Source: Actinopolyspora mzabensis
GTDB lineage: Bacteria; Actinomycetota; Actinomycetes; Mycobacteriales; Pseudonocardiaceae
Assembly (NCBI RefSeq): GCF_900101095.1
Contig: NZ_FNFM01000015.1
Location: forward strand, 26,674-90,673
DNA: 64,000 bases
Direction: 5' to 3'
Shown here: in pieces, positions 43,152-51,249 of the stretch
How positions within the stretch are numbered: position 1 is the first letter of the stretch
Layout of the letters: each line of letters starts with the position of its first letter
The notes under the pieces: generated by a model
Told to the model about the DNA's origin: nothing
The model's input: only the letters and a program-made list of their open reading frames with translations
Databases searched by the model: none
Program-made: the position numbers and the translations under genes

Positions 43152-44111
43152 GTGGACACTTCCGAAGCCGTAGACGGAGCAACCCGCCCGGCGTCCCCGC
43201 TGCTCCGGGGAATACTGCGGGCGCGCCGCCCGACCGGCGCGGTGGTCGGGATCCTGGTGGTGCTCGGCTGCTTCCTGCTCGGACAGATCGTCAGCGCCAT
43301 CGCCTTCGCGATGGCCGTGGTGTTCACCGGTGATCTGTCCGTCCTGAGCAGCATGCGGATCGGGCTCGCCTCCCAGGTGGCCCTGACCTGCGGCTTCATC
43401 GGTTCCGTGCTGGGGCTGGTGCTGTGGTTGCCGCTCAAGGAGGTCAGGCCGTTCGGCAGTGTCGGGTTCCTGCCCGCGCGACGTCCCGCCCGTTCCGTCT
43501 CGCTCGGTGCGGGGGTGGCCCTGCTGGCGATCAGCGTGCTGGTGCTGGGCAACGTCGCGGCGAACCAGCTGGTGTTCGAGAGCTCGGGGGCGGGCTACGC
43601 GATCGTGGGCGCGCTCGCGCTGACACTGCTGGGGTTCGTGGTGCAGGCGAGCACGGAGGAGATCCTCACCCGTGGCTACCTGATGCAGGTCACCTGGCGG
43701 AAGTGGGGGCTCACGGCCGCGCTGGTCGCACAGGCGGTGGTGTTCACCCTGCTGCACGGTCTCAACACCGGTTTCGGTCCGCTGCCGCTGCTGAACCTGG
43801 TGCTGATCTCGTTCGTGCTGGCGTACTGGGCGCTGGCCGAGGGCGGACTGTGGGGAGTGTGTGCCTTCCACACGGTCTGGAACTGGTGCCAGGGCAACAT
43901 CTACGGCGTCGAGGTGTCCGGCATGAACCTCACGGCCACGCTCGCGGACACGCGCCCCGCCGAGGGCGGCAGCGCGTTGCTCAACGGCGGTGCCTTCGGC
44001 ATCGAGGGCGGGTTGCCCACCACCGTCGTGCTGCTCTGCCTGCTGGTGATCGCCGTGCTGGCCTATCGCCGCCGTCGTTCGGGCTTCGCGTCCGAGCCCA
44101 CGCGGCCCTGA
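43152..44111 (+). CDS. CPBP-family intramembrane glutamic protease
   Basis: 319 residues with about eight membrane helices. The family motifs are present: Glu-Glu-x-x-x-Arg in STEEILTRGYL (Glu169-Glu170), FTLLHGLN with the second-motif His, and a third His in CAFHTVWNWCQGN. Such CAAX-prenyl-protease-like (Abi) enzymes cut substrates within the membrane or act in bacteriocin self-immunity. GTG start. Not obviously in an operon. Confidence 0.9.
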   Translation: MDTSEAVDGATRPASPLLRGILRARRPTGAVVGILVVLGCFLLGQIVSAIAFAMAVVFTGDLSVLSSMRIGLASQVALTCGFIGSVLGLVLWLPLKEVRPFGSVGFLPARRPARSVSLGAGVALLAISVLVLGNVAANQLVFESSGAGYAIVGALALTLLGFVVQASTEEILTRGYLMQVTWRKWGLTAALVAQAVVFTLLHGLNTGFGPLPLLNLVLISFVLAYWALAEGGLWGVCAFHTVWNWCQGNIYGVEVSGMNLTATLADTRPAEGGSALLNGGAFGIEGGLPTTVVLLCLLVIAVLAYRRRRSGFASEPTRP

Positions 44112-44136
44112 GCGAGCACCCCGTCGTTAGCGGAGA

Positions 44137-44189
44137 GTACCTCTGGAGTCAGCACCTCGCCGTGAGTCGGTACCTCGCCGTGAGTGATC
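44137..44189. repeat. 18-base tandem repeat, about three copies
   Basis: ACCTCGCCGTGAGT occurs at 44154-44167 and 44172-44185; a degenerate copy (TACCTCTGGAGTC) starts about 18 bases earlier. Between the CPBP protease and crcB genes. Confidence 0.7.
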
Positions 44190-44381
44190 TCGGCACTCCC
44201 ACTGGTCCTCGGTCCCCGGGTGTGTGCCACGTCGCTTCCCGGGGTGTTCTCGCACTCCGGTTCGCTACACTGCCCGTGGTCCGCGCACTCGGATCCCGGC
44301 GGTGGGGCCCGCCGGAACCAACCGCGAGGTTCGCTTCGCCAACGGTCCCTGCCCGTTCGAGAACCTCCGGGTAGGGAACAC

Positions 44382-44870
44382 GTGTTGTCCGATAGTTCGT
44401 CTGCTCGTCGGTGGCGGGTGCTCGCCGCCGTCGCTCTCGGCGGTGCGCTGGGATCGTCGCTGCGCTACGGCGTCTCGCTCGCGCTGCCGCACGCCGACGG
44501 CGGTGCCGTCTGGCCCACGCTGACCGTCAACGTGCTGGGTTGTCTGGCGATCGGCGCCTTCACCGTGTTCCTCGAAGCCGGCGAGCCGCACCACCTGCTG
44601 CGGCCGTTCCTCGGCGTCGGGGTGCTGGGTGGTTTCACCACCTTCTCCAGCTATCTGGCGGATGCGGGCGGGTTGCTGGCCGCCGGACGGCCGCTTTACG
44701 CCGCGCTGTACCTGCTGCTGACGGTGCTGCTGGCGCTTCCCGCGGTGATCTGCGGTGCGATGCTGGCCAGGGCGGTCGTCGCGCGTTCGCGGCGAAGCGG
44801 TCCCGGCGCCTTTTCCGGCAACGCCCATGACACCGCCCCCGAGACCACCCCTGGAACGGAGTCGCGATGA
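44382..44870 (+). CDS. crcB: Fluoride channel subunit CrcB/Fluc (first copy)
   Basis: 162 residues, four membrane helices. Fluc signatures: GGALGSSLRYGVSL, WPTLTVNVLGCLAIG and GVLGGFTTFSSYLAD, the last containing the Gly-Phe-Thr-Thr-Phe-Ser track that lines the pore. It exports fluoride passively as part of a dual-topology or heterodimeric channel. GTG 44382 sits after TAGGGAA. The second crcB overlaps its stop by four bases, which fits an antiparallel heterodimer. Confidence 0.92.
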   Translation: MLSDSSSARRWRVLAAVALGGALGSSLRYGVSLALPHADGGAVWPTLTVNVLGCLAIGAFTVFLEAGEPHHLLRPFLGVGVLGGFTTFSSYLADAGGLLAAGRPLYAALYLLLTVLLALPAVICGAMLARAVVARSRRSGPGAFSGNAHDTAPETTPGTESR

Positions 44871-45250
44871 CCCTGCTGCTGGTGGCGCTCGGCGGCGCGG
44901 CGGGCGCGGTGCTGCGCTACGGGATCGACCGGGGCGTGCGGCCTGGCCCCGGTTCCGCCTTTCCCCGAGGCACGTTCACCGTCAACGTGGTGGGCTCGTT
45001 CCTGATCGCGCTGTTGGTGGGCGGCGCTGCCGTGTTCGACGGTTTCGGCTCTTCCGGGCTGCGCACGCTGCTGGTGGTGGGGCTGTGCGGCGCGTTGACC
45101 ACGTTCAGCACGTTCGGGCAGGACACCGTCCGGCTCTACACCTCCGGCGCGCGTTCGCACGCCGTCCGGTACGTCTCGGGAACGGTTCTCGGCGGTGTGG
45201 CGGCAGCGGGGCTCGGGCTCGGAACCGTCGCGTTGTTCGCGCAGCTCTGA
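44867..45250 (+). CDS. crcB: Fluoride channel subunit CrcB/Fluc (second copy)
   Basis: 127 residues, four membrane helices, with ALGGAAGAVLRYGID, GTFTVNVVGSFLIAL and GLCGALTTFSTFGQD as the family motifs. Overlaps the upstream crcB by four bases (ATGA), so the two subunits are made together; in organisms with paired genes they assemble as oppositely oriented partners. CGGAG lies ten bases before the start. Confidence 0.94.
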   Translation: MTLLLVALGGAAGAVLRYGIDRGVRPGPGSAFPRGTFTVNVVGSFLIALLVGGAAVFDGFGSSGLRTLLVVGLCGALTTFSTFGQDTVRLYTSGARSHAVRYVSGTVLGGVAAAGLGLGTVALFAQL

Positions 45251-45386
45251 TGTTCGTCCTGGTTTGCCGGACGTTCACTTTTCGGGTGGCGAATCCGGTT
45301 TTCCGGTGCGGTGCTACCGGTGTTTTGCCATTTCGTGATGTCCTTGGCAGGATGAACGCCGCTTTATCGTGAAAACGGCTCAGGAT

Positions 45387-45428
45387 GCGCTCCGCCGTAC
45401 GGGTGTCGCGCTCCGCTGTTCGGGTGAG
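45387..45428. repeat. 21-base direct repeat, two copies
   Basis: GCGCTCCGCCGTACGGGTGTC (45387-45407) and a close second copy at 45408-45428, in the leader region of the MscS gene. Confidence 0.65.
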
Positions 45429-45475
45429 TCGCACGAGCCGTCACAGTTGTCTCACACGCGAGAAAGGTCGTTTCG

Positions 45476-46459
45476 TTGCTGATCGCCGCGAATGCCACGA
45501 CGCGTTTCGCCGCCGCGCCCGCGGCGAGCGTGACCGATCCGGTGGTGAACTGGTTCAACGACAATTCCGGAGCGCTGTTCTCCGGATTCGTCAACGTCGT
45601 CATCATCCTGCTCGTCGCGGTGGTGCTGCGTGCCGTGCTGGGACGGGTGATCACCCAGGGCGTGCGGCGGATGGTGAGCTCGCACCAGCGGATCAACCAG
45701 GCCACCGCCAGGGCCGGGAACCTCGTCGGGCGTAACGGCGCCGAGACCGACAACGCGGGCGAGCGGCAGCAACAACGCGCGCAGACCATCGGTTCGGTGC
45801 TGCGCAGCGTGGCCACGACGATCGTGTTCGGCGTGGCCTTCGTGATGATCCTCGGCGAGTTCGGCATAAACCTCGCGCCGATCCTGGCCAGTGCGGGCGT
45901 GCTCGGGCTCGCGATCGGTTTCGGCGCGCAGAGCCTGGTCAAGGACTTCCTGTCCGGCGTGTTCATGATGGTCGAGGACCAGTACGGCGTGGGTGACGTG
46001 ATCGACGCGGGCGACGCCGTCGGCACGGTCGAGGCTGTGACGCTGCGTATCACCAAGATCCGGGATCTCAACGGCGGACTGTGGTACGTGCGCAACGGCG
46101 AGATCATGCGGGTCTGCAACATGAACCAGGACTGGGCCAACGCGGTCATCGAGCTCCCGCTGGACTACAGCGTCGACATCGCCCACGCCGAGCGCGTGAT
46201 CGAGTCGACCATCGGGGACTTCGCCGCCAACAGCGAGTTCAGCTCCAAGATCCTGGAGAAGCCGGATCTCAACGGCGTCATCGGTATCGGCAACGGTTCG
46301 GTGACCGTGCGGATCATCGTCAAGGTCAAGCCCGGTGAGCAGTGGGCGCTCGGCCGCGCGTTGCGTGCCCGGCTCAAGCACAGCTTCGACCAGTCCGGGG
46401 TGCGGGTGGCCTACCCGGTGCTGCCCACCAACGGAACGGGTGCGGTCAAGCAGGGCTGA
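45476..46459 (+). CDS. Small-conductance mechanosensitive channel (MscS family)
   Basis: 327 residues. A short N-terminus, helices at about 35-55 and 105-130, then the pore helix LASAGVLGLAIGFGAQSLVKDFLSGVFMM, the most diagnostic MscS segment, followed by the beta domain (VGDVIDAGDAVGTVEAVTLRITKIRDLNG) and an alpha/beta C-terminus. Opens under membrane tension to release solutes after hypo-osmotic shock. TTG 45476 is used: AAAGG lies eight bases before it. Confidence 0.92.
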   Translation: MLIAANATTRFAAAPAASVTDPVVNWFNDNSGALFSGFVNVVIILLVAVVLRAVLGRVITQGVRRMVSSHQRINQATARAGNLVGRNGAETDNAGERQQQRAQTIGSVLRSVATTIVFGVAFVMILGEFGINLAPILASAGVLGLAIGFGAQSLVKDFLSGVFMMVEDQYGVGDVIDAGDAVGTVEAVTLRITKIRDLNGGLWYVRNGEIMRVCNMNQDWANAVIELPLDYSVDIAHAERVIESTIGDFAANSEFSSKILEKPDLNGVIGIGNGSVTVRIIVKVKPGEQWALGRALRARLKHSFDQSGVRVAYPVLPTNGTGAVKQG

Positions 46460-46541
46460 TTCTCCGGGCGCGCTTTCTCCGGGCGCGCTGGCGCGCCGAA
46501 GAGCACCGCCCCGCTCACCGCGAAGTCGAATCCCGAACTCG

Positions 46542-46575
46542 TCGAGTCCCTTCCCGTTCGCGGGAGGGGACTCGA
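46542..46575 (+). terminator. Strong hairpin with TTCG loop after the MscS gene
   Basis: TCGAGTCCCTTCCCG (46542-46556) pairs with CGGGAGGGGACTCGA (46561-46575) with a single G-U pair and a TTCG tetraloop. A 15-pair stem 80 bases past the MscS stop and ahead of the padR promoter: likely the MscS terminator. Confidence 0.65.
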
Positions 46576-46612
46576 TTCATGTCGGGCCCCGGATTTTCCG
46601 TGCTCGCGGGGA

Positions 46613-46662
46613 TTGCCACCCCACTATTCAGTGTTACTATCTACCGGTAGTCAGTATCACTG
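46613..46662 (+). promoter_or_regulatory. padR promoter and 34-base dyad operator
   Basis: -35 TTGCCA (46613-46618), 16-base spacer, -10 TACTAT (46635-46640). Over the -10 lies a long symmetrical element centred on CTACCGGTAG (46641-46650): outwards, ACT/AGT pairs (46636-46638, 46653-46655) and CAGTG/CACTG pairs (46629-46633, 46658-46662) match on both sides. The flanks are nearly symmetrical too. Most likely the autoregulatory site of the PadR repressor. Confidence 0.7.
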
Positions 46663-46683
46663 AGTAGACGGAGGGGCGTTGCC

Positions 46684-47013
46684 GTGGGCAAGCAGACGAC
46701 GGAGATGCTCAAGGGCACGCTGGAAGGCGTCGTCCTCGCGATCCTGGCCGGTCGACCCGCGTACGGCTACGAGATCACCGCGTGGTTGCGGGAACAGGGA
46801 TTCTCCGACATCGCGGAGGGCACCGTCTACGCGCTGCTCGTCAGGCTCGAGAAGCGCGGTCTCGTCGACGTGGCGAAGGTCCCCTCGGAAAAGGGGCCGC
46901 CGCGCAAGGTGTATTCCCTCAACGACCAGGGCAGGGAATACCTCGAGGAATTCTGGACGGCCTGGCGATTCCTCTCCGAACGCCTCGAACAGCTCCGCGA
47001 AGGGGGCAGATGA
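46684..47013 (+). CDS. PadR-family transcriptional regulator
   Basis: 109-residue winged-helix repressor of the short PadR-s2 type. MLKGTLEGVVLAILAGRPAYGYEITAWL, the EGTVYALLVRLEKRGLV recognition region and RKVYSLNDQGREYLEEFW are all typical; a single C-terminal helix dimerises it. GTG 46684 has GGAGGGG nine bases upstream. Its stop overlaps the DUF1048 gene. It probably represses its own operon through the large dyad just upstream. Confidence 0.93.
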   Translation: MGKQTTEMLKGTLEGVVLAILAGRPAYGYEITAWLREQGFSDIAEGTVYALLVRLEKRGLVDVAKVPSEKGPPRKVYSLNDQGREYLEEFWTAWRFLSERLEQLREGGR

Positions 47014-47372
47014 TCATGATTGTCTCGAAGTTGATCGGCGACAAGCGGCGTTACCGGCAGTACAAGGCACGCATCAAGCGGCTTCCGGAGGACTATCGCA
47101 CGGCGGTCGAGGCGATCGAGCGGTACCTGATGCATTTCGTTCCCGTTGACAACGAGAGCGCGATCTCGGAGTTCGAGGATCTCGCCGAGCTGTTCGAGCA
47201 GGCCGTATCGGACGGAACGCCGATCCGCGAGCTGGTCGGTGACGAGCCAACGGAATTCGTCGAGGAGTTCGCCCGGAACTACACGAAGGGCGGCTACGCC
47301 CCCGACAAGGAGCGGCAGCGGTTGCTCCGTGGTATCGAGCGGTCGATCGAGGCAGAGCGAACCAGCCGATGA
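47010..47372 (+). CDS. DUF1048-family protein
   Basis: 120 residues, soluble and helical. LIGDKRRYRQYKARIKRLPEDYRTAVEAIERYL matches the conserved start of DUF1048 proteins, small cytoplasmic proteins regularly encoded next to a PadR regulator in Gram-positive bacteria. ATG 47010 overlaps the padR stop (ATGA); ATG 47016, nine bases after GGGGG, is the better-spaced start and would shorten the protein by two residues. Function unknown, probably an accessory of the PadR circuit. Confidence 0.85.
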   Translation: MIMIVSKLIGDKRRYRQYKARIKRLPEDYRTAVEAIERYLMHFVPVDNESAISEFEDLAELFEQAVSDGTPIRELVGDEPTEFVEEFARNYTKGGYAPDKERQRLLRGIERSIEAERTSR

Positions 47373-47727
47373 CGTAGCCGCGTACGCGATTCGTTCCTCG
47401 CGCCGCCGGCCACTTCCCCGCCACCGGTACCCAGTGGAAGGAATTCCTCGACACCCTCGAGAGCGACCGGTTCGCCCGACAGCGACGAACGGCGAACACC
47501 CCCCGCGAAACGACGAATTCGAGGGGCGTCGCACGCGATCACCGATTCCCGGTGGTCGTGAGTCGCTCCTGACGCTCGACCGGCACGCTCCGGTCGGGCG
47601 TTCTTCGTTCACCCGCCGCGCCGTGCAGGGAAAGCACTCGGGACGTTCCGGGCGAGCACCAACGAGAGGTCCCGCCGAAGTGTCCCGCCAACCCGCCCGG
47701 AGAACTCCGAGCGGTTTCCCCGCGCGA
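47373..47727. other. 355-base region after DUF1048
   Basis: Convergent gap between DUF1048 (plus) and a membrane protein (minus). I see no gene, repeat or convincing terminator here. Confidence 0.5.
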
Positions 47728-48141
47728 TCAGCGTCCCCGCCTGCTCATGATGCGCAGGATCACCAGCGCCAGCAGCCCCAGCAGCGCGCCGCCCAGCAGG
47801 TTGGCCAGCACGATGCTGGCGATCGCGGGCCCGGGCAGCGGTGCGGAACTTCCGTACAGCACGATTCGCACGATCCAGTTGAGCACGATCGTCAGCACCC
47901 CGTACAGCGTGCCGACGATCGTCAGCGTCAGCACCGGACGCGCCGTCCTGCGCAGCACCACCACGGCCACCCAGAGCGCCGCGACGAGCACGGTGACCAC
48001 GATCGGGCTCCAGGGCCTGCCCAACGTCTCGTAGACGCGGAGGATGCCCAGCGCCGGTTGGATCAGTCCCAGTATCCCCAGCGCCACGATGGTGCCCCAG
48101 TGCAGCCCGACGAAGGGCGAGTTGCGGGCCGGTGTGCTCAT
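47728..48141 (-). CDS. Hypothetical four-helix membrane protein
   Basis: 137 residues. Four membrane helices (about 14-34, 45-63, 70-95, 103-130) with short loops and a basic C-terminus. No family recognised. GAGGACGAG directly before the ATG supports the start. Divergent from the bile-acid-symporter-family gene. Confidence 0.7.
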   Translation of the reverse strand: MSTPARNSPFVGLHWGTIVALGILGLIQPALGILRVYETLGRPWSPIVVTVLVAALWVAVVVLRRTARPVLTLTIVGTLYGVLTIVLNWIVRIVLYGSSAPLPGPAIASIVLANLLGGALLGLLALVILRIMSRRGR

Positions 48142-48456
48142 CTCGTCCTCGACCGAATTCGTCTCGAAACCGTTGCGACGAGATCAGCATGCCGCCGATC
48201 CCCCGCGTCGGCATCCGCACCAGCCCCGAAAGAAGGACATTTCCACTCGTTCGGTCACCGGCCGAGCACGAATCGAATTCCGCGTCGTGTCGGATCGGGC
48301 AGTTTTCCACGGGGTGAGCATCGTCGCTTTCCGCGCCTCGGGATCGGCGTTTACACCGGTCATCCGCCCTGCTAGGAAAGTCCTGGATTTCTCGGTCGAG
48401 CCCGACGAACGGTGCCCGGCCGTGGTGCGCTTTCACGGTGGGGAGGTTTCGGCGAC
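48142..48456. other. 315-base divergent intergenic region
   Basis: Lies between the 137-residue membrane protein and the SBF transporter. TTTACA at 48350-48355 may be a -35 for the plus-strand gene, with a poor TAGGAA 17 bases on. GGGGAGG at 48440-48446 is the ribosome site for the transporter. Nothing else seen. Confidence 0.4.
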
Positions 48457-49428
48457 ATGGGTGTGCTGCGTCGCGCCGCGGATCTCGTCGGCAGTTGGTT
48501 CGCGTTGCTGGTGCTGCTGGGCGGCGTGGTGGGGATGCTGCTTCCCGACGCCACCAGCACGCTCTCCCCCGCCATCACCCCGCTGCTCGGCGTGATCATG
48601 TTCGGCATGGGGCTCACGCTGCGCGCCCGGGACTTCTCGCTGGTGCTGCGCAGACCCTGGGCGGTGCTGATCGGGCTGGTGGCGCAGTACCTGGTGATGC
48701 CGCTGGCCGGTTGGGCCATCGGCAGCGCGTTCGGGTTCTCCGCCGCGTTGCTGGCGGGCATGGTCCTGGTGGGATCCACTCCGGGCGGCACGGCGTCCAA
48801 CGTGGTCGTCTACCTGTCCAGGGGCCACGTCGCGCTGTCGGTGACCATGACCTCGGTCTCCACCCTGCTGGCCCCGCTGCTCACGCCGCTGCTGGTGCTG
48901 TGGCTGGCCGGTTCCAGCCTGCCGGTGGACTTCCTCGGGCTGTTCTGGTCGATCATCAAGGTCGTGCTGATTCCGGTGGTGCTCGGCATCGCGATCCGCG
49001 CCGCGTTGCCGAGGCTGGTCGAGCGGGTGCTGCCGCTGCTGCCGCTGGTATCGGTGCTCGGCATCGTCGTGGTGGTGGCGGCCGTGGTCGGCGCCAACGC
49101 GAGCACGCTCGCCTCGGTGGGGGCGCTGCTGTTGCTGGCCGTGGTGCTGCACAACGCCTTCGGGCTGCTGCTCGGCTACGGCGCGGCCAGGCTGGCCGGG
49201 CTGGACGAGGCGTCCCGCCGCGCCATCGGCGTCGAGGTCGGGATGCAGAACTCCGGCCTTGCCGCGAGCCTGGCCACCGCGCACTTCACCCCGCTGGCCG
49301 CGCTGCCCGCCGCGCTGTTCTCCGTCTGGCACAACCTCTCCGGGGCGGCGGTGGCGTCGTTCTGGTCGCGCAGGCCCAGCGGCAGCGAGGACCCGGCCAC
49401 CGACGCGGCCGAACCCGCGCGCGGGTGA
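48457..49428 (+). CDS. Bile acid:sodium symporter (SBF/BASS) family protein
   Basis: 323 residues with about ten membrane helices. Conserved SBF features: PLLGVIMFGMGLTLRARDF, GSTPGGTASNVVVYLSRGHVALSV (sodium-site crossover region) and GVEVGMQNSGLAASLA (second crossover). Bacterial relatives import organic acids or pantoate; the substrate here is not known. ATG 48457 has GGGGAGG ten bases upstream. A long hairpin made from the dispersed repeat follows the gene. Confidence 0.9.
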   Translation: MGVLRRAADLVGSWFALLVLLGGVVGMLLPDATSTLSPAITPLLGVIMFGMGLTLRARDFSLVLRRPWAVLIGLVAQYLVMPLAGWAIGSAFGFSAALLAGMVLVGSTPGGTASNVVVYLSRGHVALSVTMTSVSTLLAPLLTPLLVLWLAGSSLPVDFLGLFWSIIKVVLIPVVLGIAIRAALPRLVERVLPLLPLVSVLGIVVVVAAVVGANASTLASVGALLLLAVVLHNAFGLLLGYGAARLAGLDEASRRAIGVEVGMQNSGLAASLATAHFTPLAALPAALFSVWHNLSGAAVASFWSRRPSGSEDPATDAAEPARG

Positions 49429-49443
49429 TTTCCGCCGGGGTGG

Positions 49444-49486
49444 CGTCGATTTCTCGGGCGTTCGCGGATTTCGCGAGAAATCGACG
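49444..49486. repeat. Dispersed palindromic repeat arranged as a 13-base-stem hairpin
   Basis: CGTCGATTTCTCG (49444-49456) and CGAGAAATCGACG (49474-49486) pair perfectly around 17 bases, the right arm being a full copy of the dispersed repeat. Sixteen bases past the SBF gene stop, so it may also act as a terminator. Confidence 0.8.
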
Positions 49487-49547
49487 CCCCGCCCGGGAAC
49501 CGATTGCGGAAAGAGCGCTGGAAACCCTGCGTGTCGGGGAAGAGCAC

Positions 49548-49553
49548 TAGTAT
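49548..49553 (+). promoter_or_regulatory. Probable -10 of a leaderless GNAT gene
   Basis: TAGTAT lies seven bases before the ATG at 49561, which has no ribosome site at usual spacing. Pattern fits leaderless initiation; no good -35 is seen. Confidence 0.4.
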
Positions 49554-49560
49554 TCGCCGC

Positions 49561-50106
49561 ATGACTGCTGGGGATTCGGTGGATGTGCGGCAGTACCGCT
49601 CCAGCACGAGTGTGTCGACCGCGCTGCGCCGCGAGCTGGTGGACTGCTGGGTCGCCGTCACCAACGCGGGCGGCGCGGCCGGTTTCCCGTTCCCGCCGGT
49701 GACAACCGCTCAGGTCGAACCGGCCGTGGACGCGTTGTCGGGCGAACTCGCTGAGGATCGCTGCAGGATTCTCGTCGCCGAACGACACGGCGGGGTGCTC
49801 GGTTGGCTGGTGCTGCGCGCCGATGCTCCCGCCCTGACCGCTCACAACGGGTCGGTGCACCACGTGCAGAGCCATCCCGCGGCACGTGGTCGGGGAGTGG
49901 GTACAGCGCTGCTGTCGCGGGCCCACGAGATCGCCCGCGACGAGCTCGGACTGGAGCAGCTCCGGCTGGCCGCGCGCGACGGTATGGGGTTGGAGAGCTT
50001 CTACGCGCGACTGGGCTGGAAGGAGATCGGACGTTGGCCCGGAGCGTTGCGGCTGTCACCCGGCGACGACCGGGACGAGATCCTGATGGCTCTCCACCTC
50101 GCGTAG
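49561..50106 (+). CDS. GNAT-family N-acetyltransferase
   Basis: 181 residues. Acetyl-CoA-binding motif A is HHVQSHPAARGRGVGTALLSRA, followed by GLEQLRLAARDGMGLESFYARLGW, the usual C-terminal half of the fold. The enzyme should acetylate a small molecule or protein amine, unidentified. No Shine-Dalgarno precedes the ATG; see the TAGTAT -10 seven bases upstream. Confidence 0.88.
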   Translation: MTAGDSVDVRQYRSSTSVSTALRRELVDCWVAVTNAGGAAGFPFPPVTTAQVEPAVDALSGELAEDRCRILVAERHGGVLGWLVLRADAPALTAHNGSVHHVQSHPAARGRGVGTALLSRAHEIARDELGLEQLRLAARDGMGLESFYARLGWKEIGRWPGALRLSPGDDRDEILMALHLA

Positions 50107-50198
50107 GTGAGCGGGCGGTAGTCGTCGGCCGTCGCCTCGTCGAGGATCTTCACCTCGGAAATTACGTATTTGGCCACAGTGGACGTTCTCGCAGCCGT

Positions 50199-50290
50199 TT
50201 CCGGCGATTTCGTGGGAAATTTATGCCGGGGCGGGGCTGCGGCGCGGGTAATTACGGCGCGGGCGGACGTGGATTTCGCGAGAGATCGAG
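50199..50290. repeat. Two degenerate copies of the dispersed palindromic repeat
   Basis: CCGGCGATTTCGTGGGAAAT at about 50198-50217 and GTGGATTTCGCGAGAGATCG at about 50269-50288. Both lie in the gap between the GNAT and SDR genes and differ from the core by several bases. Confidence 0.65.
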
Positions 50291-50343
50291 GCCGTAGCGG
50301 AAATCGAGTTGACGCCACGCCCGTACCCGGCGAGGCTCCCCGC

Positions 50344-51159
50344 ATGGGTTCGGCGGGACGTACGGCGGTGGTCACCGGTGTCAGTCGGCGGCAGGGCATC
50401 GGCTTCGCGGTCGCGCGACGGTTGCTCTCGGCGGGCATGCGGGTCTGTGCTCAGGGATGGTCGCCGCACGACGTGGAGCTGGGGCTGAGTGGCGGAGCCG
50501 AAACCGCTTCCCCGGAGTTCCGCGCCGAGCTCGGCGGTAGCGCGGAGACGTTCTCCCACGTGGAGCTGGATCTCGCCGAGCCCGAGGCCCCGGCCGAGCT
50601 GCTGCGGCAGGCCACCGAGCGGTTCGGCTCCGTGGACACCCTGGTGCTGGCGCACGCCCGCAGCTCCGATTTCGACCTCGACGCGCTGTCCGCGACCGAG
50701 CTGGATCTGTGCTGGGCGGTCAACGTTCGGGCGAGTCTGCTGCTGGTGCGGGAGTTCGCCCGGCGGTACCGGGACGGCGAGCACGAGGAAGGCGAGCACG
50801 GGGAAGGCCGGCGCGAGGGCCGGATCGTGCTGTTCACCTCCGGCCAGCACCTGGCGCCGATGAGCGGCGAGATCCCCTACGCGGCGACCAAGGGCACGCT
50901 GCACCAGCTCACCCCCACCCTCTCGGACGCGCTCGTGGAGCGCGGCATCACGGTGAACTGCGTCAATCCGGGGCCGACCGACACCGGCTGGGCCACCGAG
51001 GAGCTGACCGCCTCGGTCGGCCGGGCGCTGCCGCGCGGGCGCTGGAACACCCCCGAAGAGGCGGCGGGCGTGGTCGAGCTGCTGCTCGACGAGCGGGCCA
51101 CGACGATCACGGGTCAGGTACTCGACGCCGAGGCGGGCTTCCGCCGCTGGGTGCGGTGA
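50344..51159 (+). CDS. Short-chain dehydrogenase/reductase
   Basis: 271-residue NAD(P)-dependent oxidoreductase. Cofactor loop TGVSRRQGIGFAVAR, then LAHARSS in place of the usual Asn-Ala-Gly, catalytic Ser in LFTSGQHLAP, Tyr-x-x-x-Lys in YAATKGTLHQLT, and NCVNPGPTDTGW. The Asn-Ala-Gly change and the insertion of charged residues (GEHEEGEHGEGRREG) before the fifth strand are unusual. Substrate unknown. ATG 50344 is the natural start of the fold although the ribosome site is weak. Confidence 0.88.
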   Translation: MGSAGRTAVVTGVSRRQGIGFAVARRLLSAGMRVCAQGWSPHDVELGLSGGAETASPEFRAELGGSAETFSHVELDLAEPEAPAELLRQATERFGSVDTLVLAHARSSDFDLDALSATELDLCWAVNVRASLLLVREFARRYRDGEHEEGEHGEGRREGRIVLFTSGQHLAPMSGEIPYAATKGTLHQLTPTLSDALVERGITVNCVNPGPTDTGWATEELTASVGRALPRGRWNTPEEAAGVVELLLDERATTITGQVLDAEAGFRRWVR

Positions 51160-51249
51160 GAGGTCGGTGGCGTAAGAGGGTGGACAGCGTGTGTTCCGAA
51201 CGGTGACACCGATGATCGGCCGAGGTCGGACAGCTCTAGGGTCTGGGGC

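Noticed and set aside
44290..44381. Possible fluoride riboswitch before the crcB pair
   Set aside because: A GGCGGTGGGGCCCGCC hairpin and an AACC follow each other, but the conserved GGCGATGGTG...TGATGGCTCCTAC pattern is not present.
47146..48375. 409-codon plus-strand frame across DUF1048, the gap and the membrane protein gene
   Set aside because: Overlaps two better-supported genes in other frames; the translation is Arg/Pro/His-rich without domains.
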